DNA from: Papiliotrema nemorosa
Lineage: Eukaryota > Basidiomycota > Tremellomycetes > Tremellales > Rhynchogastremaceae
Assembly (NCBI GenBank): GCA_032158125.1
Contig: JASKOT010000057.1
Span: forward strand, 1 to 48,916
Length of the DNA: 48,916 bases
Direction of reading: 5' to 3'
Part shown: in pieces, positions 22,139 through 34,089 of the stretch
Position numbering within the stretch: position 1 is the stretch's first letter
Layout: every line of letters starts with the position of its first letter
The notes under the pieces: generated by a model
The model's database searches: none
Seen by the model: only the letters and a program-made list of their open reading frames with translations
What the model was told of the DNA's origin: nothing
Translations under genes and position numbers: made by a program

Positions 22139-23557
22139 TTATAGTCGGATGCAGACTTTCCCAAAATGCTTCCCCTCCGCCAGATAGGTGTAGGCATCTC
22201 GCAATTGATCAAAGTCGAATACCTATCATGTCAATATATAGCTTGACTGTGCACTCACTTTGTCTATGATGGGCTTGACGGAGCTGTATTTCAGGGCGGC
22301 CGACATGGTCTTGAACTCCTCTCTGTTGCAAACGAATACACCTCGGACACTGGCTGCACTGTATAGGATAGTTTTGGCGATGTCTAACACGGTAAGCGAA
22401 ATCGGCTATGAGGTACCCACCCTCATCCAGGATATGCTGTGGGATGGGTTTGTAGTCACTCATGTAGCCTTTTGCTGTCAGGACCGTCGTGACACATGGT
22501 GTAAGGATGCTCACCCGAGACTGCGATCAGACCCCCCTGTCGCGTACTTCTAATACTCCTCGCGATTGTACCTCGTCCCGCAATCTCAATGACAAAATCC
22601 ACTCCTCGTCCAGCATTCAGCCTTCTAGCTTCGACATCCCAGGCGTCGATCTTGGAGTAGTCGATGGTCTGGATGAGGCCCTCACCAGAAGCAAGAGGCT
22701 TCAAGAGGGAAACAGCTCGATCGAGTTTGGACTGATTGGACGATGTGAGGATCACCTTGGCTCCTCCTGCAAGCGCGATCTAGCTGTCAGTTTGGGCGCA
22801 GGGAACAGGCCATACCTGAGCAGCGCATAGAGACACGCCTCCAGTCCCCAGACACAACACCGTATTACCAGCCTGAAGCTTCGGATGATGGGAGTAGAGA
22901 CTTGACCATGCAGTGGTGAAAGCCACCGGGAGCGTTGCCCCTTCTTCAAAAGAAAAGTTGGACGGAAGGGCGACCGCTTCTTCCTCGTCGCAAACAAAGT
23001 ATTCCGTTGCTACACCATCGATTGCGCCTCCCAACCCCTGATGCAATCCTCGTTTCCGGTTCTGCAGGTCCATGTCCTCTTCCTAGACGTTAAAAACAGG
23101 CCATTGTTGTTGATCAGACTCACATGATGATGACCTTGGGGGAAGACAGGGGCAACTCGGTCTCCCACTTTAAAGAGTGTGACATCCGATCCGACGGCTG
23201 TTACGATTCCAGCACCATCTGTCCGTGAGCAACTGACTGTCGCAAGCAATAGCGCGATATTCGCATAGAGGTCAAGCTTGTAGACATACCGGAGATGGGC
23301 ACGACACGGTCGGGTATGGCATGGGGTGCCGGGTAGTCGTTTGTCACGATCTGCAGATCACGAGCATTGAGCGACAAGGCTTTGATATTGATCAGAATCT
23401 TCAAGTCAGCCGGATGTCCCCTTCGAGTCACGTTGAGACTGACATCGGTAGAGGATCGCAATTGGGGTACAGAAACATCCTTCTCCAGCTCGAGACCATC
23501 AATGCTGTTCCTATGAGCAAGCACGTATCGCTTCATCGTGGTCGGTGCGGCTGTCAT
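22139..23557 (-). CDS. Zinc-less MDR oxidoreductase (quinone reductase-like alcohol dehydrogenase)
   Basis: NAD(P)H-dependent medium-chain dehydrogenase/reductase, probably cytosolic. Seven exons (23557-23290, 23218-23124, 23082-22816, 22779-22515, 22474-22421, 22383-22259, 22222-22139) give 385 residues. Visible: GroES-like N-terminal domain (SLNARDLQI, DGAGIVTAVG), the substrate-cleft segment GATLPVAFTTAWSSL, the nucleotide-binding turn VLCLGTGGVSLCAAQ, and the C-terminus YLAEGKHFGKVCIRL. The Cys/His zinc ligands of classical alcohol dehydrogenases are absent, as in quinone oxidoreductases. An alternative start is the second Met at 23536. Same strand as the DHA2 transporter upstream (about 175 bp apart). 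Substrate unknown. Confidence 0.9.
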
Positions 23558-23732
23558 ACAGACAGTGAGCTATGGTATGCATTCCAAGTTGCAATAACAT
23601 TGAAGTGCGGACTGCAGGTTCGGAATAAGCCACTGCCTCCACCCAGTTCATCGGAATTGATACAATACGAGTACTGCAACCTCACAGCTGAATAAGACGC
23701 TTCTCTAGCAGAGATAGCCAAATGCATGGTAT

Positions 23733-25816
23733 CTACTTTTCCGTAAAGGTCTCCGACGATTCAGCTCTATCTGCAAGCGAATCACTCCGACTAGCATCCA
23801 GCTCCAGTACCCCTTCCGAGCTACTCATAGGCGATCCCTGTGGAAGAATGGGCTTGGGCGCGTCCAAGGGCAGGTCCTGCAATACTCAGCATGCTTACAG
23901 AGCATGAAGCTCGTCACGTACCTTGACAAATGCACACATGACTAAGCACAGTCCAACGACCGGGACGAAGAAGACGAAAACGTCCTTTAGACCCGTCAAA
24001 TCTGGCGTCAACGCTGCTCTCGGCGATAGCACTCACAAGCCGCCCGGATCTCACGAGTGAGATCTACGCTCAGGTCACTAGGGACTTCAAATGTGGTCAA
24101 CAGTCGTTGTCGAAGTGATGCCGGAAGGTCTGTGGGAAGGTTTTTGACAAATATGTTTTGCAAGATTGCGTTTCCTATTGCCAGTCCAATAGCACCACCG
24201 CTCTGTCCCGTCAGCCATTTACTGGAGACTGTAGTTATGCAGGTGACCCACAGTCCGAGCGAAGCTGTTGATCAGCATCGAATTCAGTAGTACAGTACAC
24301 CGCACTCACTTTCGTACTCCCGTCACGACTGCACGATCTTCCGGTGGTCCCGATGCTTGAGCAAGGACTAGCGCTCACTGTTAACTATCTGTCAATGGGG
24401 CGGGCACCTACTGCTTTGGATAGTAGCGCCAATCCCCAGTCCTTGCAGTAGTAATACACCGACCATGACTCCCTTCGAAGTCGTGGTATCGAAGCAGAGT
24501 TGCGCACCTTGCCCGGCGAACCATACCACGAACCCGACAAAGAAGGAGGTCCAAGCTCGATTGGTGTACTTGATAACATAGCCGGATATGGCGGTAGTAA
24601 GGACCTGTGAGATGACTAATGGCAGAAGAAGTGCAGCAGAGACGATGGGTGTCGTCCCGATGATGTTCTGGAAGTACAGCGGGGTGAAGAAGACTGATAT
24701 CAGCATATAAAGATGAATGAACCCACTGCCGCCGTAGAATACCATTCCCACGAGCCATGTCTGTGTAATTAGAAGGCAAATATTACGGTTGTACAGTCTG
24801 ATATGAGCATCGCAGCGGCAGACAACTCACAATCGACCGGGGAACAGTGGTAGTCGAGCGATCCTCCCCTCAACAAAGATGAAAGCTCCAACAGCTAGTC
24901 CCCCTATGATGAAGAGAGCAATCACAACAGAGCTGTTCCATGCGAAAGTCGAGCCTCCACCACTCAGAGGTACCTAGAAACTCAGCCATTGCTGCTGGAC
25001 GGTGTCGAGAAGACTCACCAAGAGACAGACGGTCATCGTCAAGCTCAAGAAACCTCCCAACCAATCCATGGTTTTCATCTTCTCTTTGTAATCTCCATCC
25101 AGGGCGACCTGAGGTACGGTGAAGTAGATGAGAGCCATTGTGAGGGCAGCAACTGTACGGTCAGGGAGCCCATGCTTGTGAGACCTACGGGGCGCAATGA
25201 TCCAGAAAGCCCATCCCCACTGGGCCTTCTCGGCCAATACGGCGCCTAGAAATGGTCCAGCAGCTGCAGATCAGCGCACGCCGGAACACCTCTTGAAACC
25301 AAGCTCACCAGACCCAGAAGCTATACCTATACCCAAAAGAGACAGGTATTTACCCCGTTCCCTCACCGTGACCACATCAGAGAGGATGATCATGGTCAAC
25401 GAATTGATCCCCCCTCCCCCTATACCCGCTATAGCTCTTGCGACATACAGCCATACTTTGTTCTGCGCGAAACCCGCCAGCAAATCTCCCGATCCAAAGA
25501 GAAACAGCGACCCAAGCAAGACAATCTTCCTACCGAAGCAGTCGGACAGTCGTGAAGTGATAATCTGAAAACTGGTGTTGGCGACCAAGAATGCTGTTCC
25601 AGCCCATGTCACCGATTCCGCCGCGTTGAGATCACGTCCAATCACGGGGAGGATGGTGCTGACACTGGTAGAGTCGATGAAGGAGATGAACAGAGCTGTC
25701 TGTAGACCCAAGACGAGGATGAGGAGCTTTGCCTTGGGTAGTTTGACCGATTGGTCCTGAGGGACGACTTGTTGGACCATACCTTGCTTCGGCGACGACA
25801 ACGAGAATCCTTTCAT
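23733..25816 (-). CDS. MFS drug:H+ antiporter, DHA2 (14-TM) family
   Basis: Plasma-membrane multidrug/toxin efflux pump. Ten exons (25816-25309, 25263-25189, 25152-25019, 24973-24831, 24797-24412, 24373-24310, 24264-24252, 24202-24037, 24001-23922, 23876-23733) give 570 residues. Family features: SFIDSTSVSTILPVIGRDL at helix 1, DCFGRKIVLLG after helix 2, RAIAGIGGGGINSLTMII at helix 4, the motif-C-like GIGIASGSG...AAGPFLGAVL, WGWAFWIIAP, and NRNICLLITQTWLVGMVFY in the second half. Exon 7 is a 13-nt microexon and the intron 24798-24830 is only 33 nt; without it the second half is out of frame. The hydrophilic tail is rich in Ser and acidic residues. Confidence 0.92.
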
Positions 25817-26142
25817 CCACTCTACATATCATTCATCTCCAACTCACTGCCCAGCCAAGGCCATGCAGAATCACGTCTTGGGAGCCGTCGGCATCAAAGA
25901 GACGCAGCACAAAACTTGCATGTGCATGGCATTCCGACGGGGATTCGACCGTATGTCGGTCGTGGTCATCGGAAACGATAACCATTTTCGGAACGGCCAC
26001 CCATCTGCCCAGTGATCCTTATCATCGTCGACCAAGCATGAACGAGCTTTAGTTGTTATAACGACCAAGTGAGGACCACCTGGCGCATGACAACTTGTAC
26101 CATCATCTTTCCTCGCATTGAAATCCCCTGATCACACACACC
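25817..26142. promoter_or_regulatory. Divergent promoter of DHA2 transporter and allantoinase-like gene
   Basis: 326 bp between two start codons pointing away from each other. It contains one CTTATC (GATAAG on the other strand) at 26018-26023, 120 bp before the allantoinase-like start. A nitrogen GATA site is possible but one copy is weak evidence. Confidence 0.4.
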
Positions 26143-27372
26143 ATGGCTAGCGTCACGATCGATATTCACGATGACTCTTGGATGAAACGAGACCTGTATG
26201 GCTACGGTCCCGACAGACCCGATGCCAAGTGGCCCAATGGAGCCAAAATTGCCGTCAACTGTGAGCCACCTATGTTGGGCGATGAGCTGACGGAAAGTCG
26301 TGCTTAACTACGAAGAAGGAGGAGAGCGAAGTGTTGAAGATGGAGACGAGCACGCCGAGACGGTCCTGCACGAGTACGGCGCAGTGGTGAGTCTCCACGG
26401 GGTGCACTGTACAATCGATGCTCATGACAGCTCGCCGTAGAGCCAGGAAAGCGAGACCCGGGAACAGAGAGTCAATTCGATTACGGATCGCGAGTTGCTA
26501 TCTGGCGAATCATGGACATCTTTAAGAAGCACAACATTCCCATCACCTTTTATGCCGTGGCTAGAGCTTTTGAGCGCAACTTGGCTGTCGCCAAGTATGC
26601 CGAGGATAATGGACATGAAGTAGCGTCGCACTGTTTCAAGGCGAGTCCCCAGTTGTGTTGCGGGATAGATGAGCTGACCCCGTAGTGGAAGCCATATACG
26701 GGTATGACGGATGAGGAGGAAGAATCATACATTCGTAAAGCTGTAGCATCATTCAAGGAAACCTCGCCTCATGGCAAGGTCCCTGTAGGCGTGAGTCTGC
26801 CAAACTGCCCTGTAGCCGCATGCTCATCAAAGTGGTTCTACGGTCGACCTTCCGCGCGCTCCCTCCCACTTGTCGCAAAGGTCTACAAGGAACTAGGACA
26901 CGAATTGCTTTACTGGGCAGATACCTTTGCAGATGATCTACCCTACTACACCACAAAGCCCGGGGCGGCAGCAGACGATGCTTTAGTCATGATGCCATAC
27001 ACCCTAGACTGCGTGAGTCGTATACTGTCATACTGAAACGTCTACCAACGAACAGAACGACTTTAAATTCTGGCAAGGTCAGATGGGATCGGACGATGCA
27101 TTTGCCCAGCACATTATCAACGCCTTTGAGTAAGTCTGACCTCGAGTTTTCCATACATACTGATATTCAGCACCATAAGAGCCGAAGGTCTCGAAGGCAA
27201 ATCAGCCTACATCACCGTCGCTCTGCATACCCGTTGGATCGGTCGTCCAGGTCGATTCCCAGCTTTGAAGCGGATCATCGAACATTTCACGCAATTTGAC
27301 GATGTCTGGTATGCTACCCGAGAACAGATTGCCCGTCATTGGACCAAAACATACCCGTACTCCCCGAAGTAG
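26143..27372 (+). CDS. PuuE-type allantoinase-like polysaccharide-deacetylase-fold hydrolase
   Basis: Six exons (26143-26260, 26298-26386, 26431-26640, 26686-27012, 27056-27129, 27171-27372) give 339 residues. The sequence follows the cofactor-independent allantoinase PuuE rather than chitin deacetylases: LYGYGPDRPDAKWPNGAKIA at the N-terminus, FVLNYEEGGERSV, YGSRVAIWRIMDIF, GHEVASHCFKWKPY, the PYTLDCNDFKFW segment, and ALHTRWIGRPGRFPAL near the C-terminus. No signal peptide, which also argues against chitin deacetylase. PuuE hydrolyses allantoin to allantoate in purine nitrogen recovery; the exact substrate here is inferred. Intron 3 has a GC donor (AAG|GCGAGT). Neighbours (amidase, asparaginase) fit a nitrogen-scavenging context. 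Confidence 0.82.
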
Positions 27373-27402
27373 AGCTCGATGGATAGACCCTATGCATAGA
27401 TA

Positions 27403-30091
27403 TCACCCTATGACGGGGAACATGGCTGAAGTGTCCCACAGTCCCTCCGGCAGAGTGGGCGGCTCGTTGTCCAAGTCTATGCCTAATGATCGGAAGAGAT
27501 CCGCGTATTCCACGGCGGAGTCGGGGCCTATGATCAGCGTGTCGACCCTTTGCGATAACCTACCCAGACTCGTAGCGGCCTCCTGAGATGCTTTCTGCCA
27601 TTCTTGGGCCGCACTGGCAGGAGGAGTCGAGCTGAGCCTACTCATTCGGTCGATACACACCGCCGACAGGTCTTCAAAGACCTCGAATAACGGCCCAGCG
27701 GTCGGCGACAGATTTGTGTACGCGAATAGAGTATTGGAAGCTGCTTTGATGGCAGCAAACACGTCCTTCAGAGGCAAGGACGATGGTCTGAGGAAGACGG
27801 CGTATAGGAGGGCAAGACCGCACATGAATGTCGAGTGTAGCTGGGTGTTGGATGTAGGAGCGCCCCGCAGATGTGTCCGCTTCCTAAGTCTCAGGCAGAT
27901 TCAACATGGTAACTCACTGCAGTTCACAGCCTTGTGCTGCGACTTGCGCCAGCTTGGGCAAAAACGCTTGTGCCATCTCGCCTTCCTCTTGACATAATGG
28001 TCTCAGCAGGTGCAATCTCGTCTCCACTCCTCGTAGCAAAAACCAATCTCTCGAACAGCATGGCACTGTCCAATATTGGTCGCGGGATGCCTCGAAAGGT
28101 ATTTCCGACTCCCACTGGTCGATCGACTGCAAGAAAGGATACACATCCGCTGTGGTCATTGTCTGTCGCTTCCCGATGGTGAAGACCGCCCGTTGAATTT
28201 TGCTTTCCAGCTTCTTGAGCTTGATATAGTGTACAGCAGACGCCATGGGACGTGTACCTGCCGATTTGGATTCGACGATGGGTAGCTCTGCGTCAATGTC
28301 GTCGTCGGAGATTCCTGGCGGACGGCCCAATAGTAGAGAAACCATCCGATCAAGGGTGTAGCTGAAGTCAGGTTCATCTGTGGTAGCGGACTCACCATGT
28401 CCAGAAGATGCGCTTGCGTATTTCGGCAATATACTTTGTGACATTATGTGGTGTCCTCGCCCTGTGCAAGCCCAGGCCAATACACCTTTGATTTTAGCAC
28501 GGTCCCGTTTGTACACATACAGTCTGATTGTCACTCCAGAAATGTACCAGATTGATGGACCACGGGTGTCTCGCAGAGAGTAGATGGCGAGTAACAGCAG
28601 ACCTGTAAATCAGCTTTACAATTACAATGACTGACCTTGCACGTTGGCCAGATTGTGGAGCTGCACAATCCATCTCAGATATGGTTGTGCCAGGCAATAA
28701 TAGTCGTAGGCACGCAAGAGACCGGCAGTACTCTGAGTCTTGCAGTACTGAGCACCTATCGCGAGGATCATCAAGACGAAAAAGGCAGCCACGCCGGACT
28801 CCTTGTCGTGGATGCGATCTTGCGCTACTGCTTGGAGGAGCTCTTCGCGGGCACGCCATTGCACCTCGAACGCTAGCCAGTCCATGAAAGGATACTCAAG
28901 GTCAACATGCGCAGGGAACATGGCAAGAGCGCACTCACTCGCGAGTGCAGGTGCCGATAGACAGTCTCCAGGACGAGTGCAGCCAAATCTTCCGATAGTG
29001 GGCTCGCCAGCTGAGAACGAAGGACGGCCATTCGGGAGGGGGAAGGTGATCGAGATGTTCGTTGGGTTGTGTCCCTCGCTGACCTGCTCGCTCTCGGTGC
29101 GTGCATACCTTTTGAGATGACCGTGGTCCATAATGAGCCAGAAGATTCTCCAACATAATGAGGCTCGGCCGCTGCCTCCAGAGACACCATCGCCAGCCCT
29201 TTGGCGGTCTCGAACACCGAATGATCGTCGGTGTCGGAAGAGGGGGAGATGATAGGTACGGCATCGATAAGGTCGGCGGATCGGGTTGGAGCCAGAGTGG
29301 GGGGAGGTGGAGGTGGAGGACGAGGAGGAGGTGCAGGTGGTACACTTAACAACGGCATGTCTGGAACGGTCGCTTGGCTGGGTAATGACCTGGGTTGAGA
29401 GGCAAAGCTCGACATGATGCTGGTCCAGTCGTACTGTATAGCAGGCGCTGTGCTGATTTCAGAGGCCACACTGGGACCTTGCTCTGCGGTCGTCCATTTT
29501 CTCCATTGTTCACTGGGGTCTGCGGCAGACGGTTGGCCGGTCAGAAACATGTCCGCATTGATCGCGTTATTCGGGAGGAAGCTGGTGAAAGAGTGAGGGT
29601 CGGGATCCGGGTCTGCTGCAGGGCATAGTGTTTGGACTCCATCGCTCGTCTCTTCACCATCCTCTGCTGCTGGTGATGACACCTCAGACTCTGTACTAAG
29701 AAGTCAGCAGCTGATCTCATTATCACTCCTCACTGGTCGTATCGACTCCTCTTCGACCTGTCGCTTCGAGGGAGAAACACGCAAACTGATCCACTGTCAA
29801 GGCAGTTCCGCTATGCATCAGAGAGCACGTTTGGCTGTACAACCTACACATGACTACTACGTGAGCATTTGACTTTGCGAAATTCAAAATCCATCGTACC
29901 TCAAGCTGATCCGATTCCGTCAAACAACGCTGTGAAAGGTCAGCCTAATTTGAGAACGATGAAAGTCACTGCATTACCTGTTTCCTGGTCCGACAGCGCT
30001 CGCAAGCCTTTGCAGTGTATGTATTTGGCCTAGGGCGTCTCTGTTTTGTACCAGCTGCTGTACTTGGACCAACATCTCCTGATGCTGACAT
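27403..30091 (-). CDS. Zn2Cys6-type fungal transcription factor with atypical zinc cluster
   Basis: Nine exons (30091-29978, 29929-29900, 29810-29734, 29695-28939, 28894-28636, 28602-28521, 28485-28396, 28361-27918, 27883-27403) give exactly 777 residues. The N-terminus is ACERCRTRKQRC, ten residues, then CLDSGSVC and a basic tail (PRSDRSKRSRY). In this model one of the six zinc ligands is missing: where the C-x2-C of the second half is expected there is ERNC. The fungal_trans domain is clear: VYRHLHSRYPFMDWLAFE, LLLLAIYSLRDTRGPSIWY, KRIFWTCYTLDRMVSLLLG, RPPGISDDDIDAELP. A Pro/Ser-rich linker with a long proline run lies around residue 190. It ends 30 bp from the convergent allantoinase-like gene and may regulate this neighbourhood. 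Confidence 0.88.
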
Positions 30092-30247
30092 GTGGGAAGC
30101 AAACGATGTGGATATGTTGATTGTCGAACGACGAGATATCAGAGATAAGGGATTTCAATCTCCCCCATAGACAGGATCGCATTGCCCTGTGAGCACCATG
30201 CATCTATGATCACAAAGATCCTACATGCACAATCATATCCAATGTAT

Positions 30248-31712
30248 CTAATCCGCAAGCTGAGCTTTCAGCCTGTCCGAGCTAGAAGCAAAATCGCGCT
30301 TTGTATGTACAGTATAACCAATCTCATTGTCTTCAAACGGTCCATAAAACCTCGACCGATCCCACTTATACAGCGGTAGCTCGTTCTGCAGTCGATACAC
30401 CAGGTCTGGGTTGGACCTGAATAGTATCAGTGAGGCCCCTTGTGTCAGATATCTGCACTTACACAAAGTATCGCCCAAACGCTACCAAATCAGACCGTCC
30501 ACTGGAGATAATCTCATGAAAGTCGTCTGGTCCGCAACCACCCGCAACGATTAGGCGAGTTTGCACGAGAACGTCTCGGAAAGGCTGCAAGGAGATCTCG
30601 GCTCCATCAGCCATCCCGTCAAGAGCTTCTCCTTTCTCTGCGGCCGACTTGAACTCATCGAATCGTGGTTCGATTAGGTGTCTTGTGCGTCAGCCACAAA
30701 GCCAGATGACAAGCGACTAACACGTATGCGAGGCGCCTCTTCTCCAGCTGCTGGCATAAATATGTCCACTGCTTGATTCTCTGCGATCCCAAAGTCTGGT
30801 TAAACAGTCCGAATGGTGTTAGGCGCACTGCCAACCGGCCAGATCCTATCGCCTGTGCGACCTTGTCCACGGTCTCGAGCAGGAATCGACACCGATGCTC
30901 TACTGATCCCCCGTACTCGTCGGTACGCGTGTTGACTTGACGTGAGCTCGACCAAAGGATCTGTAGCTTACTGTTATCGTGCAAGAACTGATCGAACAAG
31001 TACCTATAGTGAGTTGTTAAACATGGTTCCCACTCACCCATTTCCAGCATGAAGCTCTACACCGTCACATCCCGCCCGTCTGGCTCTAAGTGCAGCCTGC
31101 ACAAATTCCTCCTGGGTCGCAGTGATTTCTTCACTCGTCATTGTCTTAGGCACCTCAAACGGCACTATTGGCATCTCGTTCCAGTACAGTTGCCCATCGA
31201 TAGCTACAGCAGACGAACTGATAGGCTGTTCACCGATCGCAAGCGAATGGGTGTTCCGTCCTTGGTGCCAGAGTTGAGCAAAGAATACCCCCCCTTTTGC
31301 ATGCACTGCATCGACTATCCTCCTCCATCCGCCTTCATGTTCGTCGGTGAAGAAGCCAGGTATACCAGGAAGACCAGAAGCTCGGATAGAGACAGGACTA
31401 CTGGTCAGTGGGAGTGCGCAAAACACACAAACAAACCAAGCTTCGGAAATTAGCAGTCCGCCGGCTGTGGCCCTCTCCCTGCGTGTCAGTGATAGAGTTT
31501 CGACCTTTGCTCAACATACGTGTAGTACTCTTTCATCAGATCATTCGGTACCCAAGTCTGCTTGATTGTCCCAGAAGGGCTGGCTCGACCGCGAGTGCTG
31601 AGGGTCAGGCCATTTCCCGCGACTGGACCTACAGCGGGGCGAGAACGACCCGATGATTCAGCTTCACCTCTCCAACCTCGACGGGCGTCCATGCATCCTT
31701 TGCGATGGTCAT
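30248..31712 (-). CDS. NADH:flavin oxidoreductase, Old Yellow Enzyme family
   Basis: FMN-dependent ene-reductase. Eight exons (31712-31633, 31597-31520, 31478-31437, 31397-31038, 31003-30972, 30935-30722, 30681-30463, 30416-30248) give 397 residues, the usual length of fungal OYEs. Visible: N-terminal FMN strand VKLNHRVVLAPLTRGRASP, GGLLISEA, FFAQLWHQGRNT, the active-site pair His/Asn in GVELHAGNGYLFDQFLHDN, NTRTDEYGGS, the FMN-phosphate strand RLIVAGGCGPDDF, and LVAFGRYFVSNPDL. Reduces activated C=C bonds; the natural substrate is unknown. Divergent from the amidase over a 256-bp promoter with two GATAAG sites. Confidence 0.93.
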
Positions 31713-31968
31713 TTTCTTGTACGTGATCGGTAAGGAGCGTGCAAACTAAGCTGGTGATCGAATTCTACTGGCATTATGGATGAACGACCTTTGCAGAACC
31801 ATTCTCGCGATAAGGCTCGTTTAGTCTTCACATTCCGAAAGATAAGCTGATTCCGACAGTCAACCCTTGCATTCCGATCATCAAGGTAGACTTCCTGAGT
31901 AGACATGTACGAAGCATATGGAAGCAGCGCAAGCATTTGCACGTCTACATCATCCATCATCAGCCGAA
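31713..31968. promoter_or_regulatory. Divergent OYE/amidase promoter with two GATAAG sites
   Basis: GATAAG at 31809-31814 and 31841-31846, 32 bp apart, in the middle of the 256-bp shared promoter. Consistent with nitrogen GATA-factor control of the amidase; inferred, not shown. Confidence 0.5.
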
Positions 31969-33434
31969 ATGTCGTCTACACCACTGCACAAGCTATCAGC
32001 CAGCCAGGTAGCCCAACTGACCCGTTCAGGCCAGATCACCGTCGAGGAGTAGTACGTCTCATTTATGACTATACCCATGCCTTGCTGATCACAACAGTGC
32101 TCGTGCACTGATCGCCCGGGTCCATGACCGGGATCCCATTGTCAAGGGATGGGCATATTTCGATCCAGATCTGATCATCGCTTCTGCCAAAGCTCTGGAC
32201 GCCATCCCAGCGGAGAAACGTGGACCACTGCATGGAGTTGCTGTAGGGGTCAAGGACGTGATATACACCCGCGATATGCCTACACAACTAGGCTCACCTA
32301 TTTACAAAGACGACCACCCCCGAGTCGACGCCGCCGTGATCATGACGCTGAGGTCTGCCGGAGCCCTCATCTTTGGGAAAACCCACACGACCGAGTTTGC
32401 CTGGTAAGTTTCATGGCCAAGCGCTTGCTGATGCAAAGCTGCCAAAAGGGACCGCCAACTTGTAACCCACATGATCCTTCAAGGACTCCTGGAGGTAGCT
32501 CATCGGGATCTGGAGCTGTTGTAGGGGACTTTCAAGTACCGTTGTCGCTTGGTACCCAGACTGGCGGAAGCACTATTCGTCCAGCTTCGTACAACGGAAT
32601 CTTTGCCCTCAAACCGACGCACAATGCGATATCACGGGAAGGCTTGAAGATGTGTATGTATCGGTTCTGGCCAGCGGTCTCATGCGGAAACCTGCTGATG
32701 CCACAGACTCCATCACCTGTGATACCGTGGGCTTGTATTCTCGCAGTGTCGACGATCTGGCGATCCTAACCGAAGTATTTCGATTGAAAGATGATATCCC
32801 ACCTCCAAGCCAACCTCTCGACCTGAAAACGGCCAAGTTTGGTTTCGTGAAGACGCATGTGTGGCCTAAAGCCAAACCGGCAGTCATCGATGCCTGGGAG
32901 AAAGCCAAGCAACTCCTTGTAGAAGCAGGCGCCGAGGTAGAAGAGGTGGATCTGCCCGCGGAATTCGACAGTATGGGTGAATGGCATCGAAACATCCTGC
33001 ACATGGAAGGGCAATCAGCATTCCTTGGCGACTACCTCACATCGCCAGACCAGCTAGACCCATGGGTGACCAAGCACGTAGTGAACGACACTGCGACCAC
33101 CCGGCGGGAACATATCGATTCGTACGATAACATTGCTAGATTACGACCCGTCATTGACTCGATTGCTGCCAGATACACTGCATTGATCACTCCAAGCGTG
33201 GCTGAGGAAGCCCCAGTCACCGAGGAACCGCTCAGGTTCACCGGAGATGCTTCTTTCAACCTCATGTGGACGGTGCTGCATCTACCAGTGTTGAACGTCC
33301 CCGGCTTTATGGGACCGAACGGCATGCCGGTGGGACTGTCGATGGTCACACCCAGATATACAGAGCAGAAGCTCCTACATACAGCCCAAGAGGTCTCAAA
33401 GGTTTTTGTACAAGGCGGCTGGACTCTAAAGTAG
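31969..33434 (+). CDS. Amidase (amidase-signature family)
   Basis: Hydrolyses a carboxamide to acid plus ammonia. Four exons (31969-32051, 32098-32403, 32439-32653, 32707-33434) give 443 residues. The Ser-cisSer-Lys triad is complete: Lys in HGVAVGVKDVIYT, the cis-Ser in RTPGGSSSGSGAVVGDF, and the nucleophile Ser in LGTQTGGSTIRPASYNG. The motif ISREGLKMYSITCDTVGLYS is typical of fungal glutamyl-tRNA-amidotransferase-A-like amidases. There is no signal peptide, so it is probably cytosolic. Substrate unknown. It sits between OYE and asparaginase, all with GATA sites nearby, which supports a role in nitrogen acquisition. Confidence 0.93.
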
Positions 33435-34089
33435 AAGCATGCATGTGTTTTGACGCAGTCGACGATGATTTTACCTCATTGAGAGTAGGAGGGCCCGATT
33501 GTGGTCCATGTGCATTGTTCACCAAGTTCCGTCCACTTCCCGTTAGCAGCGAAATGCCGTCGCCGGTCCGCCAATGAACGTAAGTCTGCTCAAGTTCCAT
33601 CCTGAAAGATACGGCCAAAAGTCTCAGTCTAATCGAAATCCCCTATCGATTCTGAGTACTATTCACCCAATCCGGCTGAAGACTCGCACTCGACCGAGGG
33701 TCATCGGAGTCTTAGTGCCGCATGCCTCGACTCATGCGTGGCCTTCAGTTCGACTCGCGTGGTTGAGCATGCATGTGGCGTGATGGGATTCTGCCTTCTC
33801 GAGCTGTTATTGGCTTGCTGGAGAGGATCTCGGTAAATCCGGTCAGATAAGCCAAAATCGAGGGTCCCCTTTTGCGAATGATAAGGACGACCCATGCCCC
33901 TCATTTACAATGCCAAGCCAGTCCGCAAATGCTCCGTGTGCCAGGTACGCAGTGTCGGTCACAAGTGCTGAACTTTTCAGCCGGGCTTATCGCTCGACTC
34001 TCAATGGGGAATAGAAGTGGTATAAGAGCGCATGAAAGGCCGACGAGGTTGAGCGTTTACCACCTGCAAAATTGAAAGATATCAGCACG
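33435..34089. promoter_or_regulatory. Asparaginase promoter with three GATAAG sites
   Basis: GATAAG at 33846-33851 and 33880-33885 and its complement CTTATC at 33986-33991, all within 250 bp of the asparaginase start. No gene seen in the stretch. Three sites in so short a region strongly suggest nitrogen-catabolite regulation. Confidence 0.55.

Noticed and set aside
29158..29349. Basic Arg/Gly-rich plus-strand frame within the Zn2Cys6 gene at 27403-30091
   Set aside because: It is the reverse complement of the Pro/Ser-rich linker of that factor.
31049..31656. Plus-strand frames up to 134 codons across the OYE gene
   Set aside because: Antisense shadows of the OYE exons, whose motifs and exact frame are clear.
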